A stretch of DNA of 40,035 bases from a virus, in the IMG/VR virus record IMGVR_UViG_3300006947_002595, positions 1-40,035 of that record; one strand, given 5' to 3'. The notes below the pieces were generated by a model, which worked only from the letters and a program-made list of their open reading frames with translations, did not search any database and was not told the origin of the DNA. Below are positions 1 to 7,667 of the stretch, in pieces; the stretch's first letter is position 1; every line of letters begins with the position of its first letter. A program made the translations under genes and the position numbers.

Positions 1-414
1 AACAGCACAAACGGAATAGAGCCACCACGTGCATTCGTTAGTGTAAAGCAAAGTAAACACGGAGTACTCAAACAAGTAGTTCCAGGTTATCCACGCTTAA
101 AGAACAAATATGACCTACTGTGGACGCAACGTAGCCCAGAAGGCTATTTAAAGATTATGGCTGTATTACAAAAGTATATTGATCAAGGTATCAGCGTTAA
201 TACAAGCTATAACCCAGAATTTTATGAAGATGAAAAAATACCAATGTCTACAATGCTACAGCATCTAGTTATGTTTTATAAGTATGGCGGAAAGCAGTTA
301 TACTACTTTAATACATATGATGGCCAAGGCGAGATAGACGTAACAAGTGAAAATTTAGAAGACTTACCGCAAGGCATCATCGATGATGACGATTGCGATA
401 GTTGTGTAATTTAA
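1..414 (+). CDS. nrdA: Ribonucleoside-diphosphate reductase alpha subunit, C-terminal part
   Basis: The frame is open from the first base, so the 5' part lies outside the window; about 137 C-terminal residues remain. The piece begins with NSTNGIEPPRA, a hallmark of the class I NrdA barrel, followed by the LLW, GYL and YYFNTYDG blocks of the family. It ends in an acidic tail with a Cys-x-x-Cys pair (CDSC) close to the C-terminus, the redox pair that re-reduces the active site and is recharged by glutaredoxin or thioredoxin. The enzyme converts ribonucleoside diphosphates to deoxyribonucleotides in the cytoplasm with NrdB, whose gene follows 18 bases later, and a glutaredoxin gene follows that. 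An internal ATG at 157 is not a real start, because the homology continues upstream of it. Confidence 0.97.
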   Translation, partial: NSTNGIEPPRAFVSVKQSKHGVLKQVVPGYPRLKNKYDLLWTQRSPEGYLKIMAVLQKYIDQGISVNTSYNPEFYEDEKIPMSTMLQHLVMFYKYGGKQLYYFNTYDGQGEIDVTSENLEDLPQGIIDDDDCDSCVI

Positions 415-432
415 AAGAGAAGATGAGAGATA

Positions 433-1560
433 ATGTCAATACTAAATGTAAAAAATGAAAAATACCACACAGAAGCGAATGCGTTTCTAGATGGAGATCT
501 TGGGTTTCAGCGATATGATACTGTTAAGTATAAACAGTTTGATAAACTAACTGAAAAACAATTAGGTTTCTTTTGGCGCCCAGAAGAAGTAGATGTTAGT
601 AAGGATTCAAAAGATTTTAAAGATCTTACTGATCACGAACAACATATCTTTACGGCTAACCTTAAAAGACAGATCCTATTAGATAGCGTACAAGGACGAG
701 CACCAGTAGAAGCATTTGCTCCTATTGTTAGTTTACCAGAACTTGAAAACTGGATTATCACGTGGACGTTTAGTGAAACAATTCACTCACGTAGTTACAC
801 ACATATTATTCGTAATATCTATTCAAACCCAACTAAAGTGTTTGACGAATTAGCAGACAGTAAAGAGATTGTTGAATGTGCAGACGACATTAGTAAGTAC
901 TACAATGATCTTATTGATTATGCAAAATGGTACCATCTACTAGGCGTAGGTACACATACAGTAAATGGCAAGAAGATTGTTATTGACATGTACGAGCTGA
1001 AGAAGAAAGTTTGGCTATGTGTTAATAGTGTTAATGTTCTTGAAGGTATTAGATTCTATGTTAGTTTTGCTTGCTCGTGGGCATTTGCAGAACTTAAGAA
1101 AATGGAAGGTAATGCTAAAATTATTAAGTTCATTGCACGTGATGAAAATGTACACTTAGCAAGTACACAGTATTTGTTGTCAAAAGTGTTAACTAAAGAA
1201 GATCCAGATTTTGAAAAAATAAGAAAAGAATGCGAGCCAGAAGTTATTCAAATGTTTGTGGACGCAGTAGAGCAAGAAAAAGAATGGGCAGATTACCTGT
1301 TCAAAGACGGATCAATGATTGGCTTAAATGCACAGCTACTACATTCATATATTGAATGGATTTGTTGTAAGCGTATGGTTGCATTGGGTATGAAATGTCC
1401 GTATACAACTTCACAGTCTAATCCACTTCCGTGGACAGCAAAATGGATTAGTGGAGCAGAAGTACAAGTAGCACCACAAGAAACAGAGATTAGTTCTTAT
1501 ATAGTCGGCGGTGTGAAAAAAGACGTATCCGACGATACGTTCTCAGGAATGAGTTTATAA
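433..1560 (+). CDS. nrdB: Ribonucleoside-diphosphate reductase beta subunit (class Ia, di-iron tyrosyl radical)
   Basis: This small subunit holds the di-iron centre and stable tyrosyl radical that starts catalysis in NrdA. At 375 residues it is essentially the length of E. coli NrdB, and the cofactor residues fall at the same numbers: D84, E115, H118, radical Y122 (in HSRSYTH), E204, E238 and H241. It therefore appears fully active and of the oxygen-dependent Fe type, with no loss of the radical tyrosine. The C-terminus (DDTFSGMSL) is the flexible tail that docks on NrdA. It lies between nrdA and a glutaredoxin gene and is probably co-transcribed with both. Confidence 0.98.
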   Translation: MSILNVKNEKYHTEANAFLDGDLGFQRYDTVKYKQFDKLTEKQLGFFWRPEEVDVSKDSKDFKDLTDHEQHIFTANLKRQILLDSVQGRAPVEAFAPIVSLPELENWIITWTFSETIHSRSYTHIIRNIYSNPTKVFDELADSKEIVECADDISKYYNDLIDYAKWYHLLGVGTHTVNGKKIVIDMYELKKKVWLCVNSVNVLEGIRFYVSFACSWAFAELKKMEGNAKIIKFIARDENVHLASTQYLLSKVLTKEDPDFEKIRKECEPEVIQMFVDAVEQEKEWADYLFKDGSMIGLNAQLLHSYIEWICCKRMVALGMKCPYTTSQSNPLPWTAKWISGAEVQVAPQETEISSYIVGGVKKDVSDDTFSGMSL

Positions 1561-1575
1561 CAAAGCGATAGCACA

Positions 1576-1833
1576 ATGATTACAATTTACGGAAAAACAG
1601 CGTGTCCATATTGCGTACAAGCAAAGGCACTTTGCGAAAAACGTGGATATGAATACGAGTATAAACAGCTAGGCACAGATTTTGAAAGGGAACTAATGAC
1701 AGAAAAGTTTCCAACAGCAAGAACGTTCCCACAAATAGTTATTGGCGAACTCAATATAGGTGGCTACGATCAACTACTACAATATATCGAAGATACCGGA
1801 TACAACGGTACTGGATACACAATAGGAAACTAA
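1576..1833 (+). CDS. Glutaredoxin (CPYC dithiol type)
   Basis: An 85-residue thioredoxin-fold protein with the dithiol active site CPYC at residues 10-13 and the TFPQI segment with the cis-proline of glutaredoxins near the middle. The GGYDQL motif that contacts glutathione follows. Its position directly after nrdB suggests that it is the electron donor for the ribonucleotide reductase, as in T4 (nrdC) and E. coli (grxA, nrdH). It differs from the second, CGFS-type glutaredoxin at 7345, which has a different role. Confidence 0.93.
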   Translation: MITIYGKTACPYCVQAKALCEKRGYEYEYKQLGTDFERELMTEKFPTARTFPQIVIGELNIGGYDQLLQYIEDTGYNGTGYTIGN

Positions 1834-1834
1834 T

Positions 1835-2137
1835 ATGTTAATAGACGTACAATACAAGAAGAATGATATAGTAAGTTTAAAACTTACTTCAGGTGAAGAA
1901 ATGGTCGCAAGACTAGAAGCGGAAACAGAAACAGAAATTACAATAGTAAAGCCTTACATGCTAATAGCAAATCCAGACGGACAAGTAGGCCTTGCACCAT
2001 TTATGTTTACTGTAACTCCAGATGCGAAGTTTAAACTAAAGATAAATAATGTTATATGCATAGTTAAAACAGCAAAAGATGCTGCAGATATGTATATTAA
2101 ACAAAGTACAGGAATAGCAATTGCCACAGGTTCATAG
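1835..2137 (+). CDS. Small beta-rich protein, possibly Sm-like fold
   Basis: A 100-residue protein beginning one base after the glutaredoxin stop. It has alternating hydrophobic beta segments, including VSLKLTSGEEMVARLEAE followed by EITIVKPYMLI, which resembles the strand-turn-strand pattern of Sm/Hfq-like small barrels. No RNA-binding signature is clear enough for a functional claim. Its end overlaps the start of the PAAR gene by 17 bases, which indicates translational coupling. Similar small proteins occur near structural genes in T4-like marine phages (recollection, not searched). Confidence 0.75.
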   Translation: MLIDVQYKKNDIVSLKLTSGEEMVARLEAETETEITIVKPYMLIANPDGQVGLAPFMFTVTPDAKFKLKINNVICIVKTAKDAADMYIKQSTGIAIATGS

Positions 2138-2405
2138 AAACGGAGACGCTAGATTATGTGGTGCAACTACAAATGCACAAGCACATATGAATGTCTACAT
2201 AAACACTCAACCAATTAGTGTTGATGGAGATCCAAATAGCCATGGCGGTGGAAGCCTTGGTGCTAGATGTAAAAACTTTTATGTAGGTGGAAAGCTAGTA
2301 GTACTAAATGGTAACCCAGCAGGCGCAGACGTGTTCTGTCCAATTCCACCACATTGTGGTCCAGACGCTAGTTCTGGAAGTCCAGACGTATACATAGGAT
2401 TATAA
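2121..2405 (+). CDS. PAAR-motif protein, tail spike tip
   Basis: A 94-residue protein with PAAR-family character: the MPQVHRNGDARLCGA start, the HMNVYINTQPISVDGDPNSH stretch, a glycine-rich turn, and the closing GNPAGADVFCPIPPHCGPDAS block with His and Cys suited to metal binding. PAAR proteins form the conical metal-stabilised tip of the membrane-puncturing spike in contractile phages and type VI secretion systems. The start is a TTG inside the preceding gene; the next in-frame ATG would remove the first conserved block. The collagen-repeat structural gene follows after one base, consistent with a baseplate or tail cluster. Confidence 0.85.
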   Translation: MPQVHRNGDARLCGATTNAQAHMNVYINTQPISVDGDPNSHGGGSLGARCKNFYVGGKLVVLNGNPAGADVFCPIPPHCGPDASSGSPDVYIGL

Positions 2406-2406
2406 T

Positions 2407-3780
2407 ATGAGCAATGATTTCGTTGAAGGTATAAAGGATGCTAGTGATTATATAAACGGCACATCTGTAGATATTCCTACAGGTAAAGTTACAGTCAACG
2501 CAAATGATGGTAGTATAACAGCTCAAACACAAGCATACAGCTTGAAAGAAATCATATGTAGCCTTTTAGCAGGAAACGGCATTAAATTGCCTAACTTACA
2601 AATATGTTTAAAAATTAACTTAGGTAGATTAATACCTGAGATTCCAGCAGGCTTAGAAGACTTAAAAGCTAAACTAGAAGAAGCAGAAGCCGCATTAGAC
2701 GAATTTATTGCACATACAAATATTGACAATGCACTAGGTAGACTTAATGCCGCAGTAGCAGAATTTGCCGCTATTGCAAACATGATTAACTTCTGTGGAA
2801 CACCGGTAGTACCACGTGCTATACCAAACGTCTTACGAGATGCAATGGGTAGTTTTACAGGTGCAGGAAAAGGTATACTTGACACACTTGGCACAATGGC
2901 AAGTAGCGACATTGGTGGGTGTATAGGCGGAGATGGTAAATTTAATCCAGACCTATTTACTGGTGGATTGTTAGGAAAGCTAGGAGCTCAAATTGGAGCG
3001 TTATCTAGTTTACCAGATGCAATTAAGCAAGATATTATGAATGACCTAAATGGGTTTACTTCAGATATGAAAAATTTAATAGAATTTGAAAATAACTTTG
3101 CAGGAGCTTCGTCAAATGGCGGTAGCTTATTTTCACCAACAAATAGAGTAAATGCAAACGTTGGCGTAGCAGTTGATATGGATAATATGACACTAGCAAA
3201 AAGTCAGCAGTATGCAAGTAACTTACAATCATTATATAATGGATTAAAAGCATACGAAGTAGATGCAAATGGTAATAACATTTTTGATTATTTACTAGAA
3301 CCAGAGATGATTGCAAAATTAAACAATGATGGAAGCACGACTGTTCCATTATCAGAAAGAGATCCTATATACGATCATTGTAATAGGGTTATTGGGTATA
3401 CAGAGCGTAGTACACAAACAGTACAAGAAACTAGTGTAGGAAGTCCTGTATCAGCAAACACCCAACCAGGCTTAGTAGGATTAGCAGAAAGTGGAACAAT
3501 AGTAACTAGTACACCAGCTACTACATCAGTACTTGATGGAACATCATCTGTCAGTAGTACTAGTCGTATGGGAACAGGTGCAAAAGGCACAACAGGTGCT
3601 ACAGGTGCTCAAGGCCCAGCAGGTGCTGCAATTGCTGAAAATCAACCTACAAGTAATAGACCAGCAAACCCAGCATTAGGACAAATTATCTTTAATACAA
3701 CTACAAATATGTTTGAAGGTTGGAATGGTACAATATGGGTAACAATAGTATCAGCAGTATCATTAGAAATAACACCGTAA
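2407..3780 (+). CDS. Baseplate/tail-fibre-like structural protein with collagen-like repeat
   Basis: A 457-residue protein. The first 300 residues are helix-rich with an Ala/Glu coiled segment near residues 80-120 and glycine-rich stretches. Around residues 392-410 there is a short collagen-like Gly-X-Y run (GATGAQGPAGA) after a Ser/Thr-rich linker, and the last 40 residues (NPALGQIIFNTTTNMFEGWNGT onward) match the small terminal module often found at the tips of phage fibres. This arrangement suggests a trimeric virion protein that may contact the cell surface. It follows the PAAR tip gene and is closed by a hairpin terminator right after its stop codon. Confidence 0.72.
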   Translation: MSNDFVEGIKDASDYINGTSVDIPTGKVTVNANDGSITAQTQAYSLKEIICSLLAGNGIKLPNLQICLKINLGRLIPEIPAGLEDLKAKLEEAEAALDEFIAHTNIDNALGRLNAAVAEFAAIANMINFCGTPVVPRAIPNVLRDAMGSFTGAGKGILDTLGTMASSDIGGCIGGDGKFNPDLFTGGLLGKLGAQIGALSSLPDAIKQDIMNDLNGFTSDMKNLIEFENNFAGASSNGGSLFSPTNRVNANVGVAVDMDNMTLAKSQQYASNLQSLYNGLKAYEVDANGNNIFDYLLEPEMIAKLNNDGSTTVPLSERDPIYDHCNRVIGYTERSTQTVQETSVGSPVSANTQPGLVGLAESGTIVTSTPATTSVLDGTSSVSSTSRMGTGAKGTTGATGAQGPAGAAIAENQPTSNRPANPALGQIIFNTTTNMFEGWNGTIWVTIVSAVSLEITP

Positions 3781-3803
3781 TAGCGTTAATAACGCTATTT
3801 TAC
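3781..3803 (+). terminator. Rho-independent terminator after the structural gene
   Basis: Immediately after the stop codon the arms TAGCGTT and AACGCTA form a 7-bp perfect stem with a 3-base loop, followed by TTTT. It separates the nrd/structural operon from the promoter at 3833. Confidence 0.75.
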
Positions 3804-3832
3804 ACAAATCCACAAAAAACAAGACATTTCGG

Positions 3833-3861
3833 TTGACAAATGTAACTCTTACTAGTATAGT
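3833..3861 (+). promoter_or_regulatory. Sigma70-like promoter
   Basis: TTGACA, a 17-base spacer and TATAGT. The spacer carries CTCTTACT, similar to one half of the dyad found in the promoters at 16050-19612. It would drive the small genes from 3914 and possibly the tRNAs that follow. Confidence 0.7.
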
Positions 3862-3913
3862 AGTAGTTAATAAGAACTTAACTTAGAAAAAGTGAATATT
3901 ATGGAAAAAAGTA

Positions 3914-4195
3914 ATGAGAGCAACTAAATATGACGATGGCATAAAGAGGATTAAAGCTAAAATTGAAGTCCCAATGAGTGAGGACGATGTTAGTAACTTT
4001 ATTCTTAGTGCCCTTACAAGTAACGTAGTTGATTTATCAGCAGTGCAACGCCTTAACAAGCGTGAACTGTTACAGCTAGCAAAAGAAGAAGTTCGCATAA
4101 ATGGAACTGAAGCTATTGTATCAGAATCTGTAGATAATGACACGAAAGTTATAGTAAGGAACTATGTCAAGCAAATGTTTCCGGAATTGCAATAA
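3914..4195 (+). CDS. Hypothetical protein, 93 aa
   Basis: Not recognised. A charged, mostly helical protein (KRIKAKIEVPMSEDD..., LNKRELLQLAKEEVRING) with no signal peptide or membrane segment. It is the first gene after the promoter at 3833, and its stop codon overlaps the next small gene in a TAATG junction, so the two are probably coupled. The ATG at 3914 is preferred over the upstream ATG at 3901, which opens a different frame that stops after eight codons. Confidence 0.7.
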   Translation: MRATKYDDGIKRIKAKIEVPMSEDDVSNFILSALTSNVVDLSAVQRLNKRELLQLAKEEVRINGTEAIVSESVDNDTKVIVRNYVKQMFPELQ

Positions 4196-4359
4196 TGAAA
4201 GATGATGTACTTGATTATCTGTTTGATATAACAGAGAATATGGATATACATGCCCATGCAAGTGAGTCTTTTTATGATCCTTTATCAGATATGGAACCCA
4301 AAATTGGTGTAGACGTATTAATAAAGGTGGCTGCAATTAACGAGAACATTCAGCACTAA
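4195..4359 (+). CDS. Small hypothetical protein, 54 aa
   Basis: A 54-codon reading frame beginning at the TAATG overlap with the preceding gene and ending 20 bases before a tRNA. The product is acidic (MKDDVLDYLFDITENMD...). No family recognised. Support comes from the coupled start and from the lack of any competing frame here. Confidence 0.6.
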   Translation: MKDDVLDYLFDITENMDIHAHASESFYDPLSDMEPKIGVDVLIKVAAINENIQH

Positions 4360-4379
4360 ATAACACGTAAGCGAATTAT

Positions 4380-4455
4380 GCCGATGTAGCTCAGCTGGTA
4401 GAGCAATTGATTTGTAATCAATAGGTCCCGAGTTCGACTCTTGGTATCGGCACCA
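4380..4455 (+). tRNA. tRNA-Thr (UGU)
   Basis: Full cloverleaf: acceptor GCCGATG against TATCGGC (one mismatch), anticodon loop TTTGTAA giving UGU, T-loop TTCGACT and an encoded CCA. It is 11 bases upstream of a Leu tRNA. Confidence 0.95.
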
Positions 4456-4466
4456 TTACATACTAT

Positions 4467-4549
4467 GCCCCGATGGTGGAATTGGTAGACACGCTAGTCT
4501 TAGGAACTAGTGCGAAAGCGTGAGAGTTCGAGTCTCTCTTGGGGCACCA
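4467..4549 (+). tRNA. tRNA-Leu (UAG)
   Basis: Class II tRNA with acceptor GCCCCGA, anticodon stem CTAGT/ACTAG around CTTAGGA (anticodon UAG), a variable arm (TGCGAAAGCGT), T-loop TTCGAGT and an encoded CCA. Confidence 0.95.
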
Positions 4550-4612
4550 AAATACTAGAACTAATTAATAGGCTAATAGGAATGCCGGCTGAGAAAAGCA
4601 ATAGACAACGGA

Positions 4613-4620
4613 CATAAATA
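4613..4620 (+). promoter_or_regulatory. Candidate T4-type late promoter box
   Basis: CATAAATA, close to the T4-like late consensus TATAAATA, 33 bases before the ATG at 4654. No -35 element is present, as expected for late promoters. The identification is by resemblance only. Confidence 0.4.
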
Positions 4621-4653
4621 CACATAGTAATAAGTTAGGAAAGGATTACTGTA

Positions 4654-4851
4654 ATGGAAGATACAATAAAGCAAGCACTTGAACTTCATGCCAGAGGCCA
4701 AATTGCGAAACATAAAGCCAACGTACTAATTTACTTAAAGAATCCTGTAGGCATTGGAGAACATCCAGGTGTCATAGACGCAGTTGAAGAAGAGATTCAA
4801 GCAATTGCAAAATATCACGATCAACTTGAAGTACTAAGTACGTACTTCTAA
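4654..4851 (+). CDS. Small conserved-looking protein, 65 aa
   Basis: A 65-residue, probably all-helical protein (LELHARGQIAKHKANVLIYLKNPVGIGEHPG followed by VDAVEEEIQAIAKYHDQLEVL). A GGAAAGGA ribosome site precedes the ATG. It lies between tRNA genes and behind a possible late promoter. The regular helical pattern resembles small T4-like phage proteins of unknown role; no function is assigned. Confidence 0.7.
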   Translation: MEDTIKQALELHARGQIAKHKANVLIYLKNPVGIGEHPGVIDAVEEEIQAIAKYHDQLEVLSTYF

Positions 4852-4857
4852 ATTATC

Positions 4858-4933
4858 GGGGCTGTAGCTCACCTGGGAGAGCGCCTGCTTTGCAAGCAGG
4901 AGGTAGTCGGTTCGAGTCCGTCCAGCTCCACCA
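4858..4933 (+). tRNA. tRNA-Ala (UGC)
   Basis: Acceptor GGGGCTG/CAGCTCC, anticodon stem CCTGC/GCAGG around TTTGCAA (UGC), T-loop TTCGAGT, encoded CCA. Its acceptor stem is identical to that of the phage tmRNA at 35133, as expected for two alanine-charged RNAs. Confidence 0.96.
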
Positions 4934-4952
4934 ATTTTAATAGTGGAAATAA

Positions 4953-5858
4953 ATGAAAACTGTAATATATCAAAACAATCTAGGAAGTGCATCAGGAATT
5001 CACTGGTGGCTTGCTAATGAAACTAATGTAGGACCGCAGCTGTATTCATTTACTGATGCGTATTTGCGTCCGGCAGGAGATCACGTTGGTGGCATTGTAA
5101 TTGAAGATAGTAGTGCAGAATTACACAGTACACATAAAGAATCACTGTTAATATTAGATACAACTACTGCAACCGGCGAGTTAGATGTATTAGCTCCTTT
5201 TACAAACGTAGCTGATACTAACCACACTGAAAAACATGATATGTTTTTATGGAGTAACTTTGGTGGTAACTTACTTGATACAACACAGGTTATTAAAGCA
5301 GATAAAACTATTTTAGTAGATAACACTCCTGAAGAACAACTATTCTTTTATATTAGTCAATACGCATTTTCGTGGATTGATTCAATAGAAGACTTAGATG
5401 AACAAACAACAGAGTGGGTAAACGATCACCCAGAATCGTCAATTTTTAACGACATTTGGTTAAATAAGCATAAGGAAGTCTTCCATAAGGCATTTACTGA
5501 TGGAACACTCAAGTACATGTGGCAATTAAACTTTGCACATCATGACTTGGCAAACAATTTAAAGAGTGGCGGAACTGATACACAGATCCCTGATGCAGAT
5601 GATCATGGAAGACTGTTTGAAGTTAAACGCAACGATATAGCAGAGCAGTCAATGACAGATACTTTATTTGAATATTCAAATAGAGAAATAGATCATATAG
5701 TAGTAGGTGATGATTGGTTTAAGGATAAAGGAGACAGTATTTTAAGTTACCTTGATATGTTAAACACATTTAGACTTAAGAAATTCTATTTAGATTATCA
5801 CAAAATGTACATGCGAAAAAAAGTATTGTACGAAGATAAATTTTCAAAACATTTATAG
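4953..5858 (+). CDS. Hypothetical protein, paralogue A of the IHWWLA family
   Basis: A 301-residue soluble protein of unknown function. It shares clear blocks with the product of 7668-8579: an N-terminal IHWWLA motif, HKESL/HQESL, VWSN-type and FYISQYAF blocks, LKYMWQLNFAH, and a C-terminal VxxxWFK...LDYL segment. The conserved Trp and His residues suggest an enzyme or a carbohydrate-binding protein, but no catalytic motif is recognisable. The C-terminal block recalls small sulfotransferases, yet no P-loop is present, so I do not assign that function. An IscU gene follows after 11 bases. Confidence 0.72.
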   Translation: MKTVIYQNNLGSASGIHWWLANETNVGPQLYSFTDAYLRPAGDHVGGIVIEDSSAELHSTHKESLLILDTTTATGELDVLAPFTNVADTNHTEKHDMFLWSNFGGNLLDTTQVIKADKTILVDNTPEEQLFFYISQYAFSWIDSIEDLDEQTTEWVNDHPESSIFNDIWLNKHKEVFHKAFTDGTLKYMWQLNFAHHDLANNLKSGGTDTQIPDADDHGRLFEVKRNDIAEQSMTDTLFEYSNREIDHIVVGDDWFKDKGDSILSYLDMLNTFRLKKFYLDYHKMYMRKKVLYEDKFSKHL

Positions 5859-5869
5859 GAGTATAGGCT

Positions 5870-6283
5870 ATGGCTTATTCAGACAAGGTGATGGACCATT
5901 ATGAGAACCCACGAAACGTAGGTAAATTTAATGCTGAAGAAAGTAACATTGGTACAGGTATGGTAGGAGCTCCAGCGTGTGGAGACGTAATGCGTTTACA
6001 AATCAAAGTAGATGAAAATGGTATTATTGAAGATGCTAAATTCAAAACTTATGGTTGCGGTAGTGCTATTGCTAGTAGTAGTTTATTAACTACAATGGTA
6101 AAAGGTATGACGTTAGATAAAGCAGGCTCAATAAAGAACATGGATATTGCACATGAACTTGCATTACCTCCAGTTAAGATACATTGCAGTGTACTAGCCG
6201 AAGATGCAATTAAATCTGCTATTGCAGATTATCAAGGCAAGAACCCAGTACCTGAGGGTGCTAGCTACTACGAAATTAAGTAG
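5870..6283 (+). CDS. iscU: IscU-type iron-sulfur cluster scaffold
   Basis: A 137-residue protein matching IscU across its length. The cluster ligands occur at the E. coli positions: C37 and D39 in GAPACGDV, C63 in YGCGSAIASSS, and H105-C106 in KIHCSVLAEDAI. The LPPVK motif (99-103), recognised by the HscA chaperone, is intact. IscU assembles [2Fe-2S] and [4Fe-4S] clusters from sulfur supplied by IscS and passes them to acceptors. No IscS, HscA or IscA gene is visible, so the phage protein would have to use host partners. A CGFS glutaredoxin, a usual cluster carrier, lies 1 kb downstream. A TAGGAG ribosome site precedes the ATG. Confidence 0.95.
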   Translation: MAYSDKVMDHYENPRNVGKFNAEESNIGTGMVGAPACGDVMRLQIKVDENGIIEDAKFKTYGCGSAIASSSLLTTMVKGMTLDKAGSIKNMDIAHELALPPVKIHCSVLAEDAIKSAIADYQGKNPVPEGASYYEIK

Positions 6284-6297
6284 ATAACTAATATAGT

Positions 6298-6385
6298 GGA
6301 GGGTTGGCAGAGTGGTCGATCGCGTTGGTCTTGAAAACCAATGAACTGCAAGGTTCCGAGAGTTCGAATCTCTCACCCTCCGCCA
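6298..6385 (+). tRNA. tRNA-Ser (UGA)
   Basis: Class II tRNA: acceptor GGAGGGT/ACCCTCC, anticodon stem TTGGT/ACCAA around CTTGAAA (UGA), long variable arm, T-loop TTCGAAT, encoded CCA. Confidence 0.95.
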
Positions 6386-6404
6386 GTAACATTAAGGAAG
6401 TTAA

Positions 6405-6446
6405 ATGAATACAGTAGATAAAATAACAACAACTAGTTGGATATGA
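6405..6446 (+). pseudogene. 13-codon mini-frame, probable duplicated start of the CGFS glutaredoxin gene
   Basis: The frame reads MNTVDKITTTSWI and has its own AAGGAAG ribosome site. Its first 22 bases match the start of the glutaredoxin gene at 7345 (MNIVDKI...) with one mismatch, then the similarity ends. It overlaps the ATG of the SGNH-like gene in an ATGA junction. It is best read as a duplication or insertion scar, though it may still serve as a coupled leader peptide. Confidence 0.5.
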
Positions 6447-7318
6447 CCATAAAAAGAATTTTTACATACGGTTGTAGTTTTGGAAGATGGCGCTGGCCTT
6501 GTTGGCCTGATATGATTCAGAAAAACTTTGGTGACGAATACAAATATATAAAAAACTCTAATGCTGGCTTAGGCAATCAAGGTATATTCTGCATGATGCT
6601 TGAAGATGATTTGCATTTTAAATTTACAGAAGACGATATTATATTAGTAGGTTGGTCTGCATGGGCAAGGGAAGATAGACTCCAAGAAAACGGTTTCTGG
6701 GAATGTTATGGTAACCTACTAACTTCTCTTAATCCTTCTGATAAGTATGGTGAAGAATATATAAAAAAATACTGGTCAATGTCAAACGACATAATGAGAA
6801 ACACTTCGGCAATTATAGCCGCAAGTAAGATGTTTAATATTACACATCAACATCATATTTTTGATTATGATAATTTAGAAGATAATAACGCACAGAGTAA
6901 AACATATAAACTTATGAACAAATTAAATTGGAAAACTGAACCTGCTTCCAGTAGATATAACTTTAACCAGCATTGGGCAAACTTACCTGAAAAAGAATTA
7001 TTCAATGACAATAAAGGATATGAGCATAATTCACGGTTTGGTGGTCGTGTAATAGATAATCATCCTGATATTATTGCACAACTTGAACACACAACCGCAG
7101 TACTTGAAAAAATAGGTCTAACAATGAAACAAGAGACCATAGATTTTTATACACAAGAATACCAACGAGTAATTGACTACATTGATAATAGTGACCCAAT
7201 TAAAAGAGAATTATTACAAGACGGCAATTGGAATTGTTTTTCCGAAACATTTAAAATTGTGTTTCCAGAAATAGACGCACATTCGACTGGCCCATTTTCC
7301 CAGAAGATTATAAGATAA
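6443..7318 (+). CDS. SGNH/GDSL-like hydrolase-fold protein
   Basis: A 291-residue protein that opens with IKRIFTYGCSFGRW, resembling block I of SGNH hydrolases (the Ser in GCSF would be the nucleophile), followed by NSNAGLGNQGI near residue 42, like block II or III with conserved Gly and Asn, and VGWSAW. SGNH proteins deacylate or esterify polysaccharides and lipids. Marine phages often carry such proteins of unproven role. A catalytic Asp-x-x-His near the C-terminus cannot be pinned down with confidence (DNHPDI is a candidate), so activity is uncertain. I start at the ATG at 6443, inside the ATGA overlap, rather than the TTG two codons earlier. Confidence 0.68.
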   Translation: MTIKRIFTYGCSFGRWRWPCWPDMIQKNFGDEYKYIKNSNAGLGNQGIFCMMLEDDLHFKFTEDDIILVGWSAWAREDRLQENGFWECYGNLLTSLNPSDKYGEEYIKKYWSMSNDIMRNTSAIIAASKMFNITHQHHIFDYDNLEDNNAQSKTYKLMNKLNWKTEPASSRYNFNQHWANLPEKELFNDNKGYEHNSRFGGRVIDNHPDIIAQLEHTTAVLEKIGLTMKQETIDFYTQEYQRVIDYIDNSDPIKRELLQDGNWNCFSETFKIVFPEIDAHSTGPFSQKIIR

Positions 7319-7321
7319 ATA
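7314..7321 (+). promoter_or_regulatory. Candidate T4-type late promoter box
   Basis: GATAAATA overlapping the stop codon of the SGNH-like gene, 23 bases before the ATG of the CGFS glutaredoxin. It matches seven of eight positions of TATAAATA. It lies just upstream of the segment duplicated at 6405. Confidence 0.4.
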
Positions 7322-7344
7322 ACTGCATAACGAGAGTAGAAAAA

Positions 7345-7665
7345 ATGAATATAGTAGATAAAATAAAAGAACAAATTAATGGCAATGCTATTGTACTTTA
7401 TATGAAAGGCAATCCTACGTTTCCAGCTTGTGGATTTTCAGCACAAACAGTACAAAACTTACAAAATTGTAATGAGAAGTTTGCATATATTGATATATTA
7501 CAAGATGATGAAATAAGGCAAGGCATAAAAGACTTTAGTGATTGGCCTACAATACCTCAAGTATATGTAAACGGTGAATTTATAGGCGGCTGTGATATTG
7601 TAAATGACATGGCACAATCGGGCGAACTAGCCGAACTGATAAGTACTACTATAACTAGAAAGTAA
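7345..7665 (+). CDS. grxD: Monothiol glutaredoxin, CGFS type (Grx4/GrxD-like)
   Basis: A 106-residue protein with the diagnostic CGFS site at residues 29-32 (PACGFSAQ), preceded by the conserved VLYMKGNPTFP block. The WPTIPQVYVNGEFIGGCDIV block that binds glutathione follows. CGFS glutaredoxins bind a glutathione-ligated [2Fe-2S] cluster as a dimer and pass it from the scaffold to client proteins; they are poor disulfide reductants. Together with the IscU gene at 5870 this suggests a phage contribution to iron-sulfur traffic. The next gene starts two bases after the stop. Confidence 0.95.
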   Translation: MNIVDKIKEQINGNAIVLYMKGNPTFPACGFSAQTVQNLQNCNEKFAYIDILQDDEIRQGIKDFSDWPTIPQVYVNGEFIGGCDIVNDMAQSGELAELISTTITRK

Positions 7666-7667
7666 AT

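Noticed and set aside
2523-2912. A 129-residue minus-strand frame opposite the structural gene
   Set aside because: Antisense to a continuous, well-framed gene; low-complexity Ala/Ser/Pro composition and no start signal.
4953-5858. Sulfotransferase function for the IHWWLA proteins
   Set aside because: The C-terminal block recalls that family, but no PAPS-binding P-loop is found in either paralogue.
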